Shown here piece after piece: positions 6,784-12,951 of a DNA stretch of 14,421 nt (the stretch's first letter is position 1; each line of letters begins with the position of its first letter). The stretch is taken from NCBI GenBank assembly GCA_029879595.1, contig JAOUPZ010000033.1, positions 1-14,421 of the forward strand. Direction: 5' to 3'. Below the pieces are notes generated by a model. The model was not told the DNA's origin, ran no database searches, and worked only from the letters and a program-made list of their open reading frames with translations. Source of the stretch: Deltaproteobacteria bacterium. Its GTDB lineage: Bacteria > SAR324 > JACQKK01. The translations under genes were made by a program, and so were the position numbers.

Positions 6784-7320
6784 TCAGGTCATGCGCTTGC
6801 CACGCACCAGGGCGATCTTCCCCGTGCGCACCATTTCTATCACCTTGAATTTGGAAAGGGATTCCAGGAAGGCCTCTATCTTGTCCTCCTCGCCGGTGAC
6901 CTCCAGGATCATGGTTTCCTCGCGGGGGGACAGGCTCACCACCTCCCCCCGGAAAACCGTGGCCAGCTGCATGATCTCCGAACGGTTGTCCACCGTGGCG
7001 TGGACCTTGACCAGGGCCACCTCGCGGGAGATCAGGTCATCCTCGGTGTGATCCAGGATGGTGATTACGTCAATCAGCTTGTTGAGCTGCTTGATCACCT
7101 GCTCCAGGTGCCCCTCGTCCCCCTGGGTGACGATGGTCATGCGGGAGATTTCCGAATCCTCGGTGGAACTGACCGCCAGGCTGGCGATATTGAACCCGCG
7201 TCGGGCGAACAGGCTGGACACACGGGCCAGCACGCCGGGCTTGTTTTCCACCAGCACCGAAATGGTGTGCTTGCGCAGGGATCCGTTGCCGTTTTTCACG
7301 CTATGGGGGTTGTTGCTCAC
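6784..7320 (-). CDS. ilvN: Acetolactate synthase small (regulatory) subunit
   Basis: Regulatory subunit of acetohydroxyacid synthase, the first shared enzyme of isoleucine, valine and leucine synthesis; it activates the catalytic subunit and confers feedback inhibition, typically by valine. The 178-residue protein has an N-terminal ACT domain (about 18-91) with H-T-I-S-V-L-V-E-N-K-P-G-V-L-A-R-V (18-34) and R-G-F-N-I-A-S-L (41-48), then the C-terminal domain (about 97-172) of long-form IlvH/IlvN proteins. The length is that of the IlvH (long) type rather than the short E. coli IlvN, so ilvH would be an equally valid symbol. Start is GTG at 7320, preceded by an AAGGAAGAGGG purine stretch. It follows ilvB by 80 bp on the same strand, so the two are very likely cotranscribed. 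Confidence 0.95.
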   Translation of the reverse strand: MSNNPHSVKNGNGSLRKHTISVLVENKPGVLARVSSLFARRGFNIASLAVSSTEDSEISRMTIVTQGDEGHLEQVIKQLNKLIDVITILDHTEDDLISREVALVKVHATVDNRSEIMQLATVFRGEVVSLSPREETMILEVTGEEDKIEAFLESLSKFKVIEMVRTGKIALVRGKRMT

Positions 7321-7400
7321 TTTGCCCTCTTCCTTGGCTGAGAAAAATACAATATGGGTTTCAGGAACCGTTCCTGGTGCTAAAAAAGGTTTGCCGCGCC

Positions 7401-9083
7401 TTATTCATCGGGTTGCAGCCGCATTTCATCCACGGACATCCCCGAGGGTATCATCGGATAGACATGCTCCTTGGGGTCATAGTGGAAATCGATCAGAACC
7501 GTGCGGTCGTCCACCTCCCGGGCCTTTTCCATGGCCGGGCGCACTTCTTCCGGCTTGTTGACGGTTATGCCCACCGCGCCGTAGGCCTCGGCCAGCTTCT
7601 TGAAGTTGGGGACGTTCTTGAGCTGGACTCCGCTGTAGCGCTCTCCGTAGAACATGTCCTGCCACTGCTTGACCATGCCCAGGTGCTGGTTGTTGAACAG
7701 GGCTATTTTCACAGGCTTCTGATAGATCATGGAGGTGGCCAGTTCCTGCAGGTGCATCTGGAAGCTGCCGTCTCCGCTGACCAGCCACACTTCCTGGTCA
7801 GGATTGGCGAACTTGGCTCCCAGGGCCGCCGGAAGTCCGAATCCCATGGTGCCCAGCCCGCCTGAGGTCAAAAACTGCCGGGGCCGGTTGAAGGGATAGT
7901 ATTGCGCCGCCCACATCTGATGCTGTCCCACATCGGTGGTGAGGATGGCTTCGCCCCTGGTGATGTCGGCCAGCTCCTGCAGAATATACTGGGGCTTCAG
8001 CGTACCGTCCTTCTTGTAGCGCAGGGGCTGCTCCTCCTTCCACTGCAGCACCTGCTGGCGCCACTCGGGATGCTTGGCGGGCTTCACCGCATCGTGCAGT
8101 TTCTTGAGGGCGTCCTTGGCATCGGCCTGGATGGCCACCTCGGCATAGCGGTTCTTGTGTATTTCCGCCGGGTCTATTTCCACATGGATCACCTTGGCAT
8201 TGGGCGCGAACCGGGCCAGGTTCCCCGTGACGCGGTCGTCAAAGCGCACTCCCAGCGCGATCAGCAGGTCGCAGTCCCGCACGGCCCAGTTGGCGTAGGC
8301 GGTGCCGTGCATCCCCAGCATGTTCAGGCACATGGGGTGGCTGTCCGGGAAGGCTCCCCGGCCCATCAGGGTGGTGGTAACCGGGGCCTCTATCTTGTCC
8401 ACCAGTGCCAGAAGCTCGTTGTGGGCATCGGTGCTCACCAGGCCCCCGCCCACATAAAGCAGGGGCTTCTTCGCCTTGTCCACCAGTTCGGCGGCCTTTT
8501 CGATATCCGCCGAGGCGGCCTCGCGGGTGACCTTGTAGCCGCGCAGATGCACCTCTTCGGGGTAAATGAACTCCTTGAGTTTGGCTTCGCTGATGTCCTT
8601 GGGCATGTCCACCAGCACCGGGCCGGGTCTGCCCGTGGAGGCAATATGAAACGCGGCCTTTATCATCCAGGGGATTTCGTCAGGACTGCGGGGCTGAAAG
8701 GAATGCTTCACGATGGGCATGGTGATGCCGATGATGTCCGACTCCTGGAAGGCATCCGTGCCGATCACCCGGGTGGCAACCTGGCCGGTGATGGCCACCA
8801 GCGGGGTGGAATCCAGCACCGAGTCGGCGATTCCCGTCACCAGGTTGGTGGCCCCCGGCCCCGAGGTGGCGATGCACACCCCGACCCGTCCGCTGGAGCG
8901 GGCGTAGCCTTCCGCCATATGGGCGGCGGCCTGCTCATGGCGCACAAGTATGTTGGTGATGTCCTTGGCGGTGGGTTGTACCAGAGCATCGTAAAGGGGC
9001 AGCGCCGCCCCGCCCGAGATGCCGAAAATATGCTTAACTCCCTCCCGTTTCAGGGATTCAACCACTGCTTCCGCGCCATTCAT
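7401..9083 (-). CDS. ilvB: Acetolactate synthase large (catalytic) subunit
   Basis: Thiamine-diphosphate enzyme that condenses pyruvate with pyruvate or 2-oxobutyrate to acetolactate or acetohydroxybutyrate in branched-chain amino acid synthesis. The 560-residue protein has the three AHAS domains: the PYR domain with R-H-E-Q (48-51, E50 the conserved catalytic Glu) and G-P-G-A-T-N (75-80), a central FAD-type domain, and the PP domain with G-G-L-G-T-M-G-F-G-L-P-A (408-419) and the ThDP motif from G-D-G (437-439) to N-N (464-465). V-K-Q-W-Q-D-M-F (471-478) contains the Trp of the herbicide-site region. The usual Y-P-G-G-A near the N-terminus is I-S-G-G-A (22-26), a minor variant. The ATG at 9083 has GGAG 9 nt upstream. 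A 607-bp leader precedes it and ilvN follows. Confidence 0.97.
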   Translation of the reverse strand: MNGAEAVVESLKREGVKHIFGISGGAALPLYDALVQPTAKDITNILVRHEQAAAHMAEGYARSSGRVGVCIATSGPGATNLVTGIADSVLDSTPLVAITGQVATRVIGTDAFQESDIIGITMPIVKHSFQPRSPDEIPWMIKAAFHIASTGRPGPVLVDMPKDISEAKLKEFIYPEEVHLRGYKVTREAASADIEKAAELVDKAKKPLLYVGGGLVSTDAHNELLALVDKIEAPVTTTLMGRGAFPDSHPMCLNMLGMHGTAYANWAVRDCDLLIALGVRFDDRVTGNLARFAPNAKVIHVEIDPAEIHKNRYAEVAIQADAKDALKKLHDAVKPAKHPEWRQQVLQWKEEQPLRYKKDGTLKPQYILQELADITRGEAILTTDVGQHQMWAAQYYPFNRPRQFLTSGGLGTMGFGLPAALGAKFANPDQEVWLVSGDGSFQMHLQELATSMIYQKPVKIALFNNQHLGMVKQWQDMFYGERYSGVQLKNVPNFKKLAEAYGAVGITVNKPEEVRPAMEKAREVDDRTVLIDFHYDPKEHVYPMIPSGMSVDEMRLQPDE

Positions 9084-9690
9084 GCCTGTTACTCCGGTTT
9101 CCTGTGGTGTTAATCAATCATTCAATTCCGATCCGGCTCTTATCGCCATCAGCAATGTCTCCGGATCTTTGTATACACTCCTGAACCTGCTTCCACGCCT
9201 TCAAATAAAAACATGCCGCCGCGCCGGAGGCCCCGTCTTCTCCGGTGCGCCTTCCTGCCCTGTGGTGCCTCCCGGCTTTGGAGCCGGTGGGCTTTATCCT
9301 GTGCAAGGTAGTCAGCGCCCGGGGGTTAAACGGTGGAACCGGCCGTTACCGGTACTACAGGGAATACATGGCGCTTGGGTAATACAGGCGGGTTGACCAT
9401 ATGCGAGCGGAGGGGGCGCCGCGCGGTGTTTTCCGCTGATATCCGGCTGTTTTCGCTGCCCATGCTATTCCGTCCGTTCATGATCCGTGAAAATTCCGGC
9501 GCCAACCTTCTGCGCCGTCCGCGCTGGTCCGGCGCGGACTACGTTTATCAACCTGCGCCCCGTGGCGTCAGTCTGCCGGGGTCCCTTATTAAAACCTGCC
9601 ATGAATCTGCCATGGATGACAATGGTTTCAAGGGCATATGGGGATAATTTTTTTTTCTGGCGCCTGTTTGTCCGTCCGGGGCGGTGTCTT
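9084..9690 (-). other. 607-bp untranslated region upstream of ilvB
   Basis: No credible gene. On the ilvB strand it holds a small hairpin (9272-9287: CCGGCT pairing with AGCCGG across a 4-nt loop) followed by a larger hairpin with a T-run (9203-9250). There is no T-box signature and no leader peptide rich in Ile, Val or Leu codons. A run of nine T on the plus strand (9648-9656) has only weak pairing before it. The length makes a regulated leader or a small RNA possible. Confidence 0.55.
9203..9250 (-). terminator. Possible attenuator/intrinsic terminator in the ilvB leader
   Basis: On the minus strand GCGCaCCGGAG (9250-9240) pairs with CTCCGGcGCG (9229-9220) across a 10-nt loop: six perfect pairs, one mismatch, then three more pairs. 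TTTTTATTT (9211-9203) follows after 8 nt. The 8-nt gap is larger than in a typical terminator. It could end transcripts coming from the envelope genes upstream, or act as an attenuator for ilvBN. Confidence 0.35.
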
Positions 9691-10173
9691 TCAGAACGTC
9701 AGTCCCAGCGCGAAAAAATTGGGACGGAATCCCAGGTCGAAGTTGAACCCGGAACTCCACAGCCAGTGATAACCCAGCATGGGTGAAATCCCTCCCTCCG
9801 GTTCCTTGGCGCAGGGCTGATCGGAGGCCAGCCGGTGGCTTCTGGTGGTGGCTCCCAGGTACCAGCTGTCCTTGGGCCCGCTGAAGAAGAACCGGGCGGA
9901 GATGTGGGAGGTGTCGTATTGAGCCTCGCAGGCGGGGGTGGCGCCCTTTTTGTCTTCCCGGTAGGCGCGGCCGGCGTGATAGGTGTACATCAGGCCCACC
10001 TTGCCCAGGTGCAGTTCCACTTCCGGGCCTCCCGCATAGCGCAGGGAAAAGGTGTCGCCCCGGGCCTGTGCGCTGGGGCTCAGGGTGGAAATGATGGGCA
10101 GCACCGCGACAAGCAGCATGAGGATACGCCGGAACAGGTAAAACCCTGGCTTTCTTTTCGGGGAAGGACACAT
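9691..10173 (-). CDS. Predicted outer-membrane protein, paralogue of the next gene upstream
   Basis: 160 residues from the ATG at 10173; family not recognised. A positively charged N-terminus (K-R-K-P-G-F-Y-L-F-R-R) leads into a hydrophobic stretch (about 18-30) and a likely signal-peptidase site after S-A-Q-A (34-37). The mature part is about 120 residues of alternating polar and hydrophobic residues ending in phenylalanine (A-L-G-L-T-F), the classic C-terminal signature of outer-membrane beta-barrels, large enough for an 8-strand barrel. It aligns along its whole length with the product of 10385-10858: shared V-G-L-M-Y, D-T-x-x-I-S-x-R-x-F-F, W-Y-L-G, W-L-W-x-S-G-F-N and two cysteines (82 and 121) at matching positions. 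The frame is open to an ATG at 10269, but 10173 gives a normal signal peptide and the same length as the paralogue. No close SD is visible. Confidence 0.7.
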   Translation of the reverse strand: MCPSPKRKPGFYLFRRILMLLVAVLPIISTLSPSAQARGDTFSLRYAGGPEVELHLGKVGLMYTYHAGRAYREDKKGATPACEAQYDTSHISARFFFSGPKDSWYLGATTRSHRLASDQPCAKEPEGGISPMLGYHWLWSSGFNFDLGFRPNFFALGLTF

Positions 10174-10286
10174 GTAATGTTGATGCGTATTTTCCTGCGC
10201 GGCTGGCAACGGGTCTGCCGGTAATTCCAAAATAAAAACAGGCTTCGGCTCAGGAGCAGGCATGATCATGAGTTCTCTGGGGGTGT

Positions 10287-10307
10287 GCCGGGAGCTGTGC
10301 TCCCGGC
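10287..10307. terminator. 9-bp hairpin between the two paralogous envelope genes
   Basis: GCCGGGAGC (10287-10295) and GCTCCCGGC (10299-10307) are perfectly complementary with a 3-nt loop. No good T-run follows on either strand, so it may be an mRNA-processing or stability hairpin, or a weak terminator, rather than a full intrinsic terminator. Confidence 0.4.
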
Positions 10308-10384
10308 TGGTAATTTGTCAAGAAATTCATTCGGATATTTCTGGTTGCTATCCAAGCTATCGCTGTCGTGTATCTGGTGAGTTC

Positions 10385-10858
10385 TTAAAATGAGAAACCA
10401 ATTGCCAGAAACCCGGGCCGGATACCGATGTCGACATTGAAACCGGAGTCCCACAGCCAACGGTATCCAGCTAGAAACGTGCCTTGTGATTCCTGGACAT
10501 CGTATATACAGGCATCATTTCCGCTCACCATTTTGTTTTGTACTGAAGCGAGGCCCAGATACCAGCCATCTGAAGCGGGTTCAAAAAAGTATCGCCCAGA
10601 GATATAATGGGTGTCCCATTCTGCGTCACATACCCCATATATTGGATCTTCCATTCTGATTCTTTTCGGAAACAGGCTGTACATCAGGCCTACTGCGCCG
10701 ATCTGCGCCTCAATTTCACCACCTGTTGGAAAAACCCGTGCTGACAGACGGGGGGCTTCCGCCGGAGTGGCAGAAAGCGGCAATGCCGTCATGCAAAGCA
10801 GAAAAACGGCGCAAACCGCCCTTGCTTTTTGAGAGAACAGGGTTCCATATTTCCTCAT
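10385..10858 (-). CDS. Predicted outer-membrane protein, paralogue of the downstream gene
   Basis: 157 residues; family not recognised. The signal peptide is clear: basic start (M-R-K), hydrophobic core (about 14-28), likely cleavage after P-L-S-A (27-30). The mature part resembles a small beta-barrel and ends in G-F-S-F, so an outer-membrane location is likely. It is a paralogue of the product of 9691-10173, sharing V-G-L-M-Y, D-T-x-x-I-S-G-R-Y-F-F, W-Y-L-G, G-Y-x-W-L-W-D-S-G-F-N-x-D-I-G-x-R-P and two cysteines (77 and 117; spacing 40, against 39 in the partner) that could form a disulfide. The SD is near perfect. Base composition is less GC-rich than neighbouring genes, so it may have been acquired later or be under different constraint. 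PagL-like barrels were considered, but no active-site motif is evident. Confidence 0.78.
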   Translation of the reverse strand: MRKYGTLFSQKARAVCAVFLLCMTALPLSATPAEAPRLSARVFPTGGEIEAQIGAVGLMYSLFPKRIRMEDPIYGVCDAEWDTHYISGRYFFEPASDGWYLGLASVQNKMVSGNDACIYDVQESQGTFLAGYRWLWDSGFNVDIGIRPGFLAIGFSF

Positions 10859-10863
10859 GACCG

Positions 10864-10871
10864 ACCTCCTT
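10864..10871 (-). promoter_or_regulatory. Strong Shine-Dalgarno of the outer-membrane protein gene
   Basis: AAGGAGGT on the minus strand, 5 nt before the ATG at 10858. It is the best SD in the window and fixes the start. Confidence 0.85.
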
Positions 10872-10911
10872 TTTAATTGTTTTGGAAAAAATCATCCCCC
10901 TAATTCTGCGC

Positions 10912-10940
10912 ATATTAAATAAACATTAAATGCAGGGCAA
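10912..10940 (-). promoter_or_regulatory. Possible promoter of the outer-membrane protein pair
   Basis: TTGCCC (10940-10935) and TAATAT (10917-10912), each 4/6 to consensus, are exactly 17 bp apart in the AT-rich stretch between the membrane-anchored gene and the first paralogue. The composition change makes a promoter here plausible. Confidence 0.35.
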
Positions 10941-10979
10941 GTGATTTCATTAAAATGGACTGCTTAAGGGAAGGGGGCG

Positions 10980-11390
10980 TCAGTGGCAGATCATGAAGGG
11001 CGTCTGCTGGAGGACCATGCTCACCTCGTCCAGCCCGCTGAGCTGCTCCACGGTGGCCGTGGGATTTTCCGGCAGTTCCACCACCATCACGCCGGGAAAG
11101 ATGCCCTCGTCCAGAAACCGCACCTGGGGAAAGCGGGCCAGCACGGCCCGCTGCTCGGTCCGGCTGAGTCCCTCATCGAAGAACACCACATAGATTTTCT
11201 CCACTTTCTCAGCGGCCCTGGTCGTGGTGGCGGTCCCCGGAGCAGTTCCAGCCGCTTCCGGGGGGGAGTGGGTGGCCTTGGGAATGTTTCCCGTGACCAC
11301 CATCCAGGTCAGCAGTCCGCTGACTCCCAGCAGCAGGGATAAATAAGTGATTATGAGCCAGGGAAGGTTCTTGAGGATTTGCATTGTCAT
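10980..11390 (-). CDS. Hypothetical membrane-anchored protein with small periplasmic domain
   Basis: 136 residues, family not recognised. One hydrophobic segment (about 10-33) close to the N-terminus predicts a signal anchor, with a Pro/Ala/Thr-rich linker (38-60) and a C-terminal domain (64-131) probably outside the cytoplasm. The C-terminal domain shows an apparent beta-alpha-beta-beta-alpha-beta order: K-I-Y-V-V-F-F strand, helix about 76-87, strands Q-V-R-F-L and G-V-M-V-V-E-L, helix about 113-121, strand S-M-V-L-Q-Q. That order fits a ferredoxin-like fold such as protease-inhibitor I9-type propeptide domains, but this is inference from pattern only. The ATG at 11390 has no clear SD; a second ATG lies two codons on. 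It sits between the 13-bp repeat array and the outer-membrane pair, on the same strand. Confidence 0.65.
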   Translation of the reverse strand: MTMQILKNLPWLIITYLSLLLGVSGLLTWMVVTGNIPKATHSPPEAAGTAPGTATTTRAAEKVEKIYVVFFDEGLSRTEQRAVLARFPQVRFLDEGIFPGVMVVELPENPTATVEQLSGLDEVSMVLQQTPFMICH

Positions 11391-11494
11391 GTCGGTCCAA
11401 AAGGGTCTGCCAGATGAGCTTTAATAATTCTGGGCCTTGGCGGTGCCGTGGGTCAACATGAAAATTCAGGGTGGGATGGAATGCGCAAAACATC

Positions 11495-11585
11495 CTGCCA
11501 TGGTGACCCGCCAGGGTGACCTGCCAGGGTGACCTGCCAGGGTGACCTGCCAGGGTGACCTGCCAGGGTGACCTGCCATGGAGGC
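11495..11585. repeat. 13-bp tandem repeat, about six good copies, downstream of aroE
   Basis: Contiguous 13-bp units (plus-strand ctgccagggtgac): four identical copies at 11521-11572, one-base variants at 11508-11520 (ccgcc...) and 11495-11507 (ctgccatggtgac), and a more decayed unit at 11573-11585. The sequence on to 11598 is weakly similar. The unit is not a multiple of 3, and no gene is expected here, so it is probably a non-coding variable-number repeat. There are no spacers, so it is not CRISPR. Confidence 0.93.
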
Positions 11586-11637
11586 CTGCCATTGCCGCCA
11601 ATAGCCGCCAAAGCCCATGGCACCAGGGGTTGGCCCC

Positions 11638-12504
11638 CTATGGAATGGCCTGTTGAATGGCCTGGCGGAGGGCCGTGCGCATTGCCTCCAGGGGAGCGGG
11701 TTTTCCAGTCCAGAATGTCCAGGCGGCCGCGCCCTGGTGCAGCAGCATTCCCATCCCGTTGGCGGTCCGCAGGCCCAGCCGGCGGGCCTGGGCCAGCAGG
11801 GGTGTTTCCGGCGGGGAGTAGATGATGTCGCAGACCGCCTCGCGGACCTGGAGGCCGGCCAGATCAACCGGTGCGCTCCCATCCTTCATGCCCACGGTGG
11901 TGGTCTGAATGAGCAGGTCCGGGGCCAGCCCCTCCAGTTGTTCCAGGCGGCAGGATTCCACATGCCGCTCAGGGTGGGCCTGCCGGCAGTCTTCGGCCAG
12001 CAGGGCGGCCCGCTCCGGGGTGCGGTTGGCAATGACAAGATGCCCGGCTCCCGCGTCCAGCAGGGCAAACGCAATGGCCCGCGCGGAGCCTCCCGCACCC
12101 AAAATCAGCACCCGGCGCGACCGGGGATCGAACGCCAGGTCCTCCTCCAGCGAACTGAGCAGCCCCTGTCCGTCGGTGTTGGTACCCAGCAGCCGCCCCT
12201 GGTCTGCCCGCACGGTGTTCACCGCGCCAATGGCCTGGGCCTGGGGGGTGATTTCGTCCAGCAGGGGCAGCACTTTCTGCTTGTGGGGAACGGTGAGGTT
12301 GAAGCCCCGGATTCCTGCGGCGCACAGTCCGGCCACGGCGGTTTCCAGCCGCGCCGGGTCCACCGGAAAGGCCACATAGGCCGCATTGATTCCGGCAGAA
12401 ACAAAGGCCGCGTTCTGCATGGCCGGCGAAAGTGAATGCTCCACGGGAAAGCCCAGCACACCATACAGGGACGTGGAACCGGACAGGACCGGCGCTGCGC
12501 TCAC
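11638..12504 (-). CDS. aroE: Shikimate dehydrogenase
   Basis: NADPH-dependent reduction of 3-dehydroshikimate to shikimate in the aromatic amino acid (chorismate) pathway; cytoplasmic. 288 residues with the substrate-binding S-L-S-P (24-27), catalytic lysine in N-L-T-V-P-H-K (K75), catalytic aspartate in N-T-D-G-Q-G (D111), the Rossmann motif G-A-G-G-S-A-R-A (136-143), N-R-T (160-162) for NADP recognition, and the C-terminal N-G-M-G-M-L-L-H-Q-G-A (249-259). Start is GTG at 12504, overlapping the HPr stop by 4 bp (GTGA). aroE and the HPr gene are therefore probably translationally coupled. It is followed by the 13-bp repeat array before the next gene. Confidence 0.96.
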   Translation of the reverse strand: MSAAPVLSGSTSLYGVLGFPVEHSLSPAMQNAAFVSAGINAAYVAFPVDPARLETAVAGLCAAGIRGFNLTVPHKQKVLPLLDEITPQAQAIGAVNTVRADQGRLLGTNTDGQGLLSSLEEDLAFDPRSRRVLILGAGGSARAIAFALLDAGAGHLVIANRTPERAALLAEDCRQAHPERHVESCRLEQLEGLAPDLLIQTTTVGMKDGSAPVDLAGLQVREAVCDIIYSPPETPLLAQARRLGLRTANGMGMLLHQGAAAWTFWTGKPAPLEAMRTALRQAIQQAIP

Positions 12505-12770
12505 TCGTCTTCCTCGAATTTGTTATTGATCAGGCGGCGGACTTCTTCAAGGGCGACATCCTCATCGCTGCCCTCGACGACTATCTTCAGGCGGGTATCC
12601 TTGGTGCCGGCAAGCATAAGCACTTCCATTATGCTTTTGGCGTCTGCCTGCTCACCGTCCTTCTGGATGGTGATGGCGGAGTGGAACTGGTTGGACAACT
12701 GCACGAGCTTGGCAGCAGCCCTGGCATGAAGGCCCAGTTTGTTGATTATCACTATGCTGGCGGTCTTCAT
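12501..12770 (-). CDS. HPr-family phosphocarrier protein
   Basis: 89-residue HPr-like protein, normally the small phosphotransfer protein of the PEP-dependent phosphotransferase system or its nitrogen-regulating branch. It shows the active-site histidine motif G-L-H-A-R-A-A (13-19, H15) and, in A-D-A-K-S-I-M-E-V-L-M-L-A (42-54), a serine at 46 that matches the regulatory Ser46 of HPr. So both phosphorylation sites seem to be kept. Neither ptsI nor HPr kinase is visible nearby, so ptsH versus ptsO/NPr cannot be decided here. ATG at 12770; the SD is weak (GCGGA). It shares a GTGA overlap with aroE downstream and lies 181 bp after metK. Confidence 0.93.
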   Translation of the reverse strand: MKTASIVIINKLGLHARAAAKLVQLSNQFHSAITIQKDGEQADAKSIMEVLMLAGTKDTRLKIVVEGSDEDVALEEVRRLINNKFEEDE

Positions 12771-12792
12771 TTTCCGCTATCGCATTTAGGAT

Positions 12793-12810
12793 CCCTTTTA
12801 CCAAAAAGGG
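12793..12810. other. Small hairpin before the HPr gene
   Basis: CCCTTTT (12793-12799) and AAAAGGG (12804-12810) pair with a 4-nt loop, about 23 bp upstream of the HPr ATG. It could act as a short leader hairpin in the HPr mRNA; no function shown. Confidence 0.35.
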
Positions 12811-12856
12811 GGTTGGCTTCCGGTGTGTCCGGTGTCGCCCTGGGCTGCTGTTGGTC

Positions 12857-12880
12857 CGCCGGGCTTCAAACAGCCCGGCG
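12857..12880. terminator. 9-bp hairpin between metK and the HPr gene
   Basis: CGCCGGGCT (12857-12865) pairs perfectly with AGCCCGGCG (12872-12880), loop 6 nt. On the metK strand no T-run follows. On the plus strand AAATTTGTCTGT follows, which is weak, and there is no plus-strand gene to end. It may reduce metK read-through into the HPr-aroE pair or mark RNA processing. Confidence 0.45.
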
Positions 12881-12951
12881 AAATTTGTCTGTACAAAAAG
12901 TATCAGGCGGAGGTGGATTCGGCAACCTAGATCGGAACCCGGGGCCGCCTG

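Noticed and set aside
6762..6786. Plus-strand terminator-like CCGGA/TCCGG hairpin followed by a T6 run near the ilvN stop.
   Set aside because: No plus-strand gene ends here. On the ilvN strand the A-run comes before the hairpin and no T-run follows, so it would not end ilvN transcripts.
7902..9113. 403-codon open frame on the plus strand.
   Set aside because: Antisense to ilvB, whose motifs are unambiguous.
9333..9647. Plus-strand 104-codon frame ending near a T9 run.
   Set aside because: No SD, no protein-family features, and only weak pairing before the T-run.
9548..10171. 207-codon minus-strand frame overlapping the second envelope gene in another frame.
   Set aside because: The overlapped frame has a signal peptide and a clear paralogue; this one has neither.
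11495..11585. Possible CRISPR array.
   Set aside because: Units are contiguous with no spacers, and only 13 bp long.
11209..11882. Two minus-strand reading frames (11209-11601 and 11466-11882) with a repeated 13-residue motif across the 13-bp array.
   Set aside because: A 13-bp repeat opens all frames with the same repeated peptide, and the frames overlap aroE or the membrane-protein gene out of frame. No start signal or family similarity.
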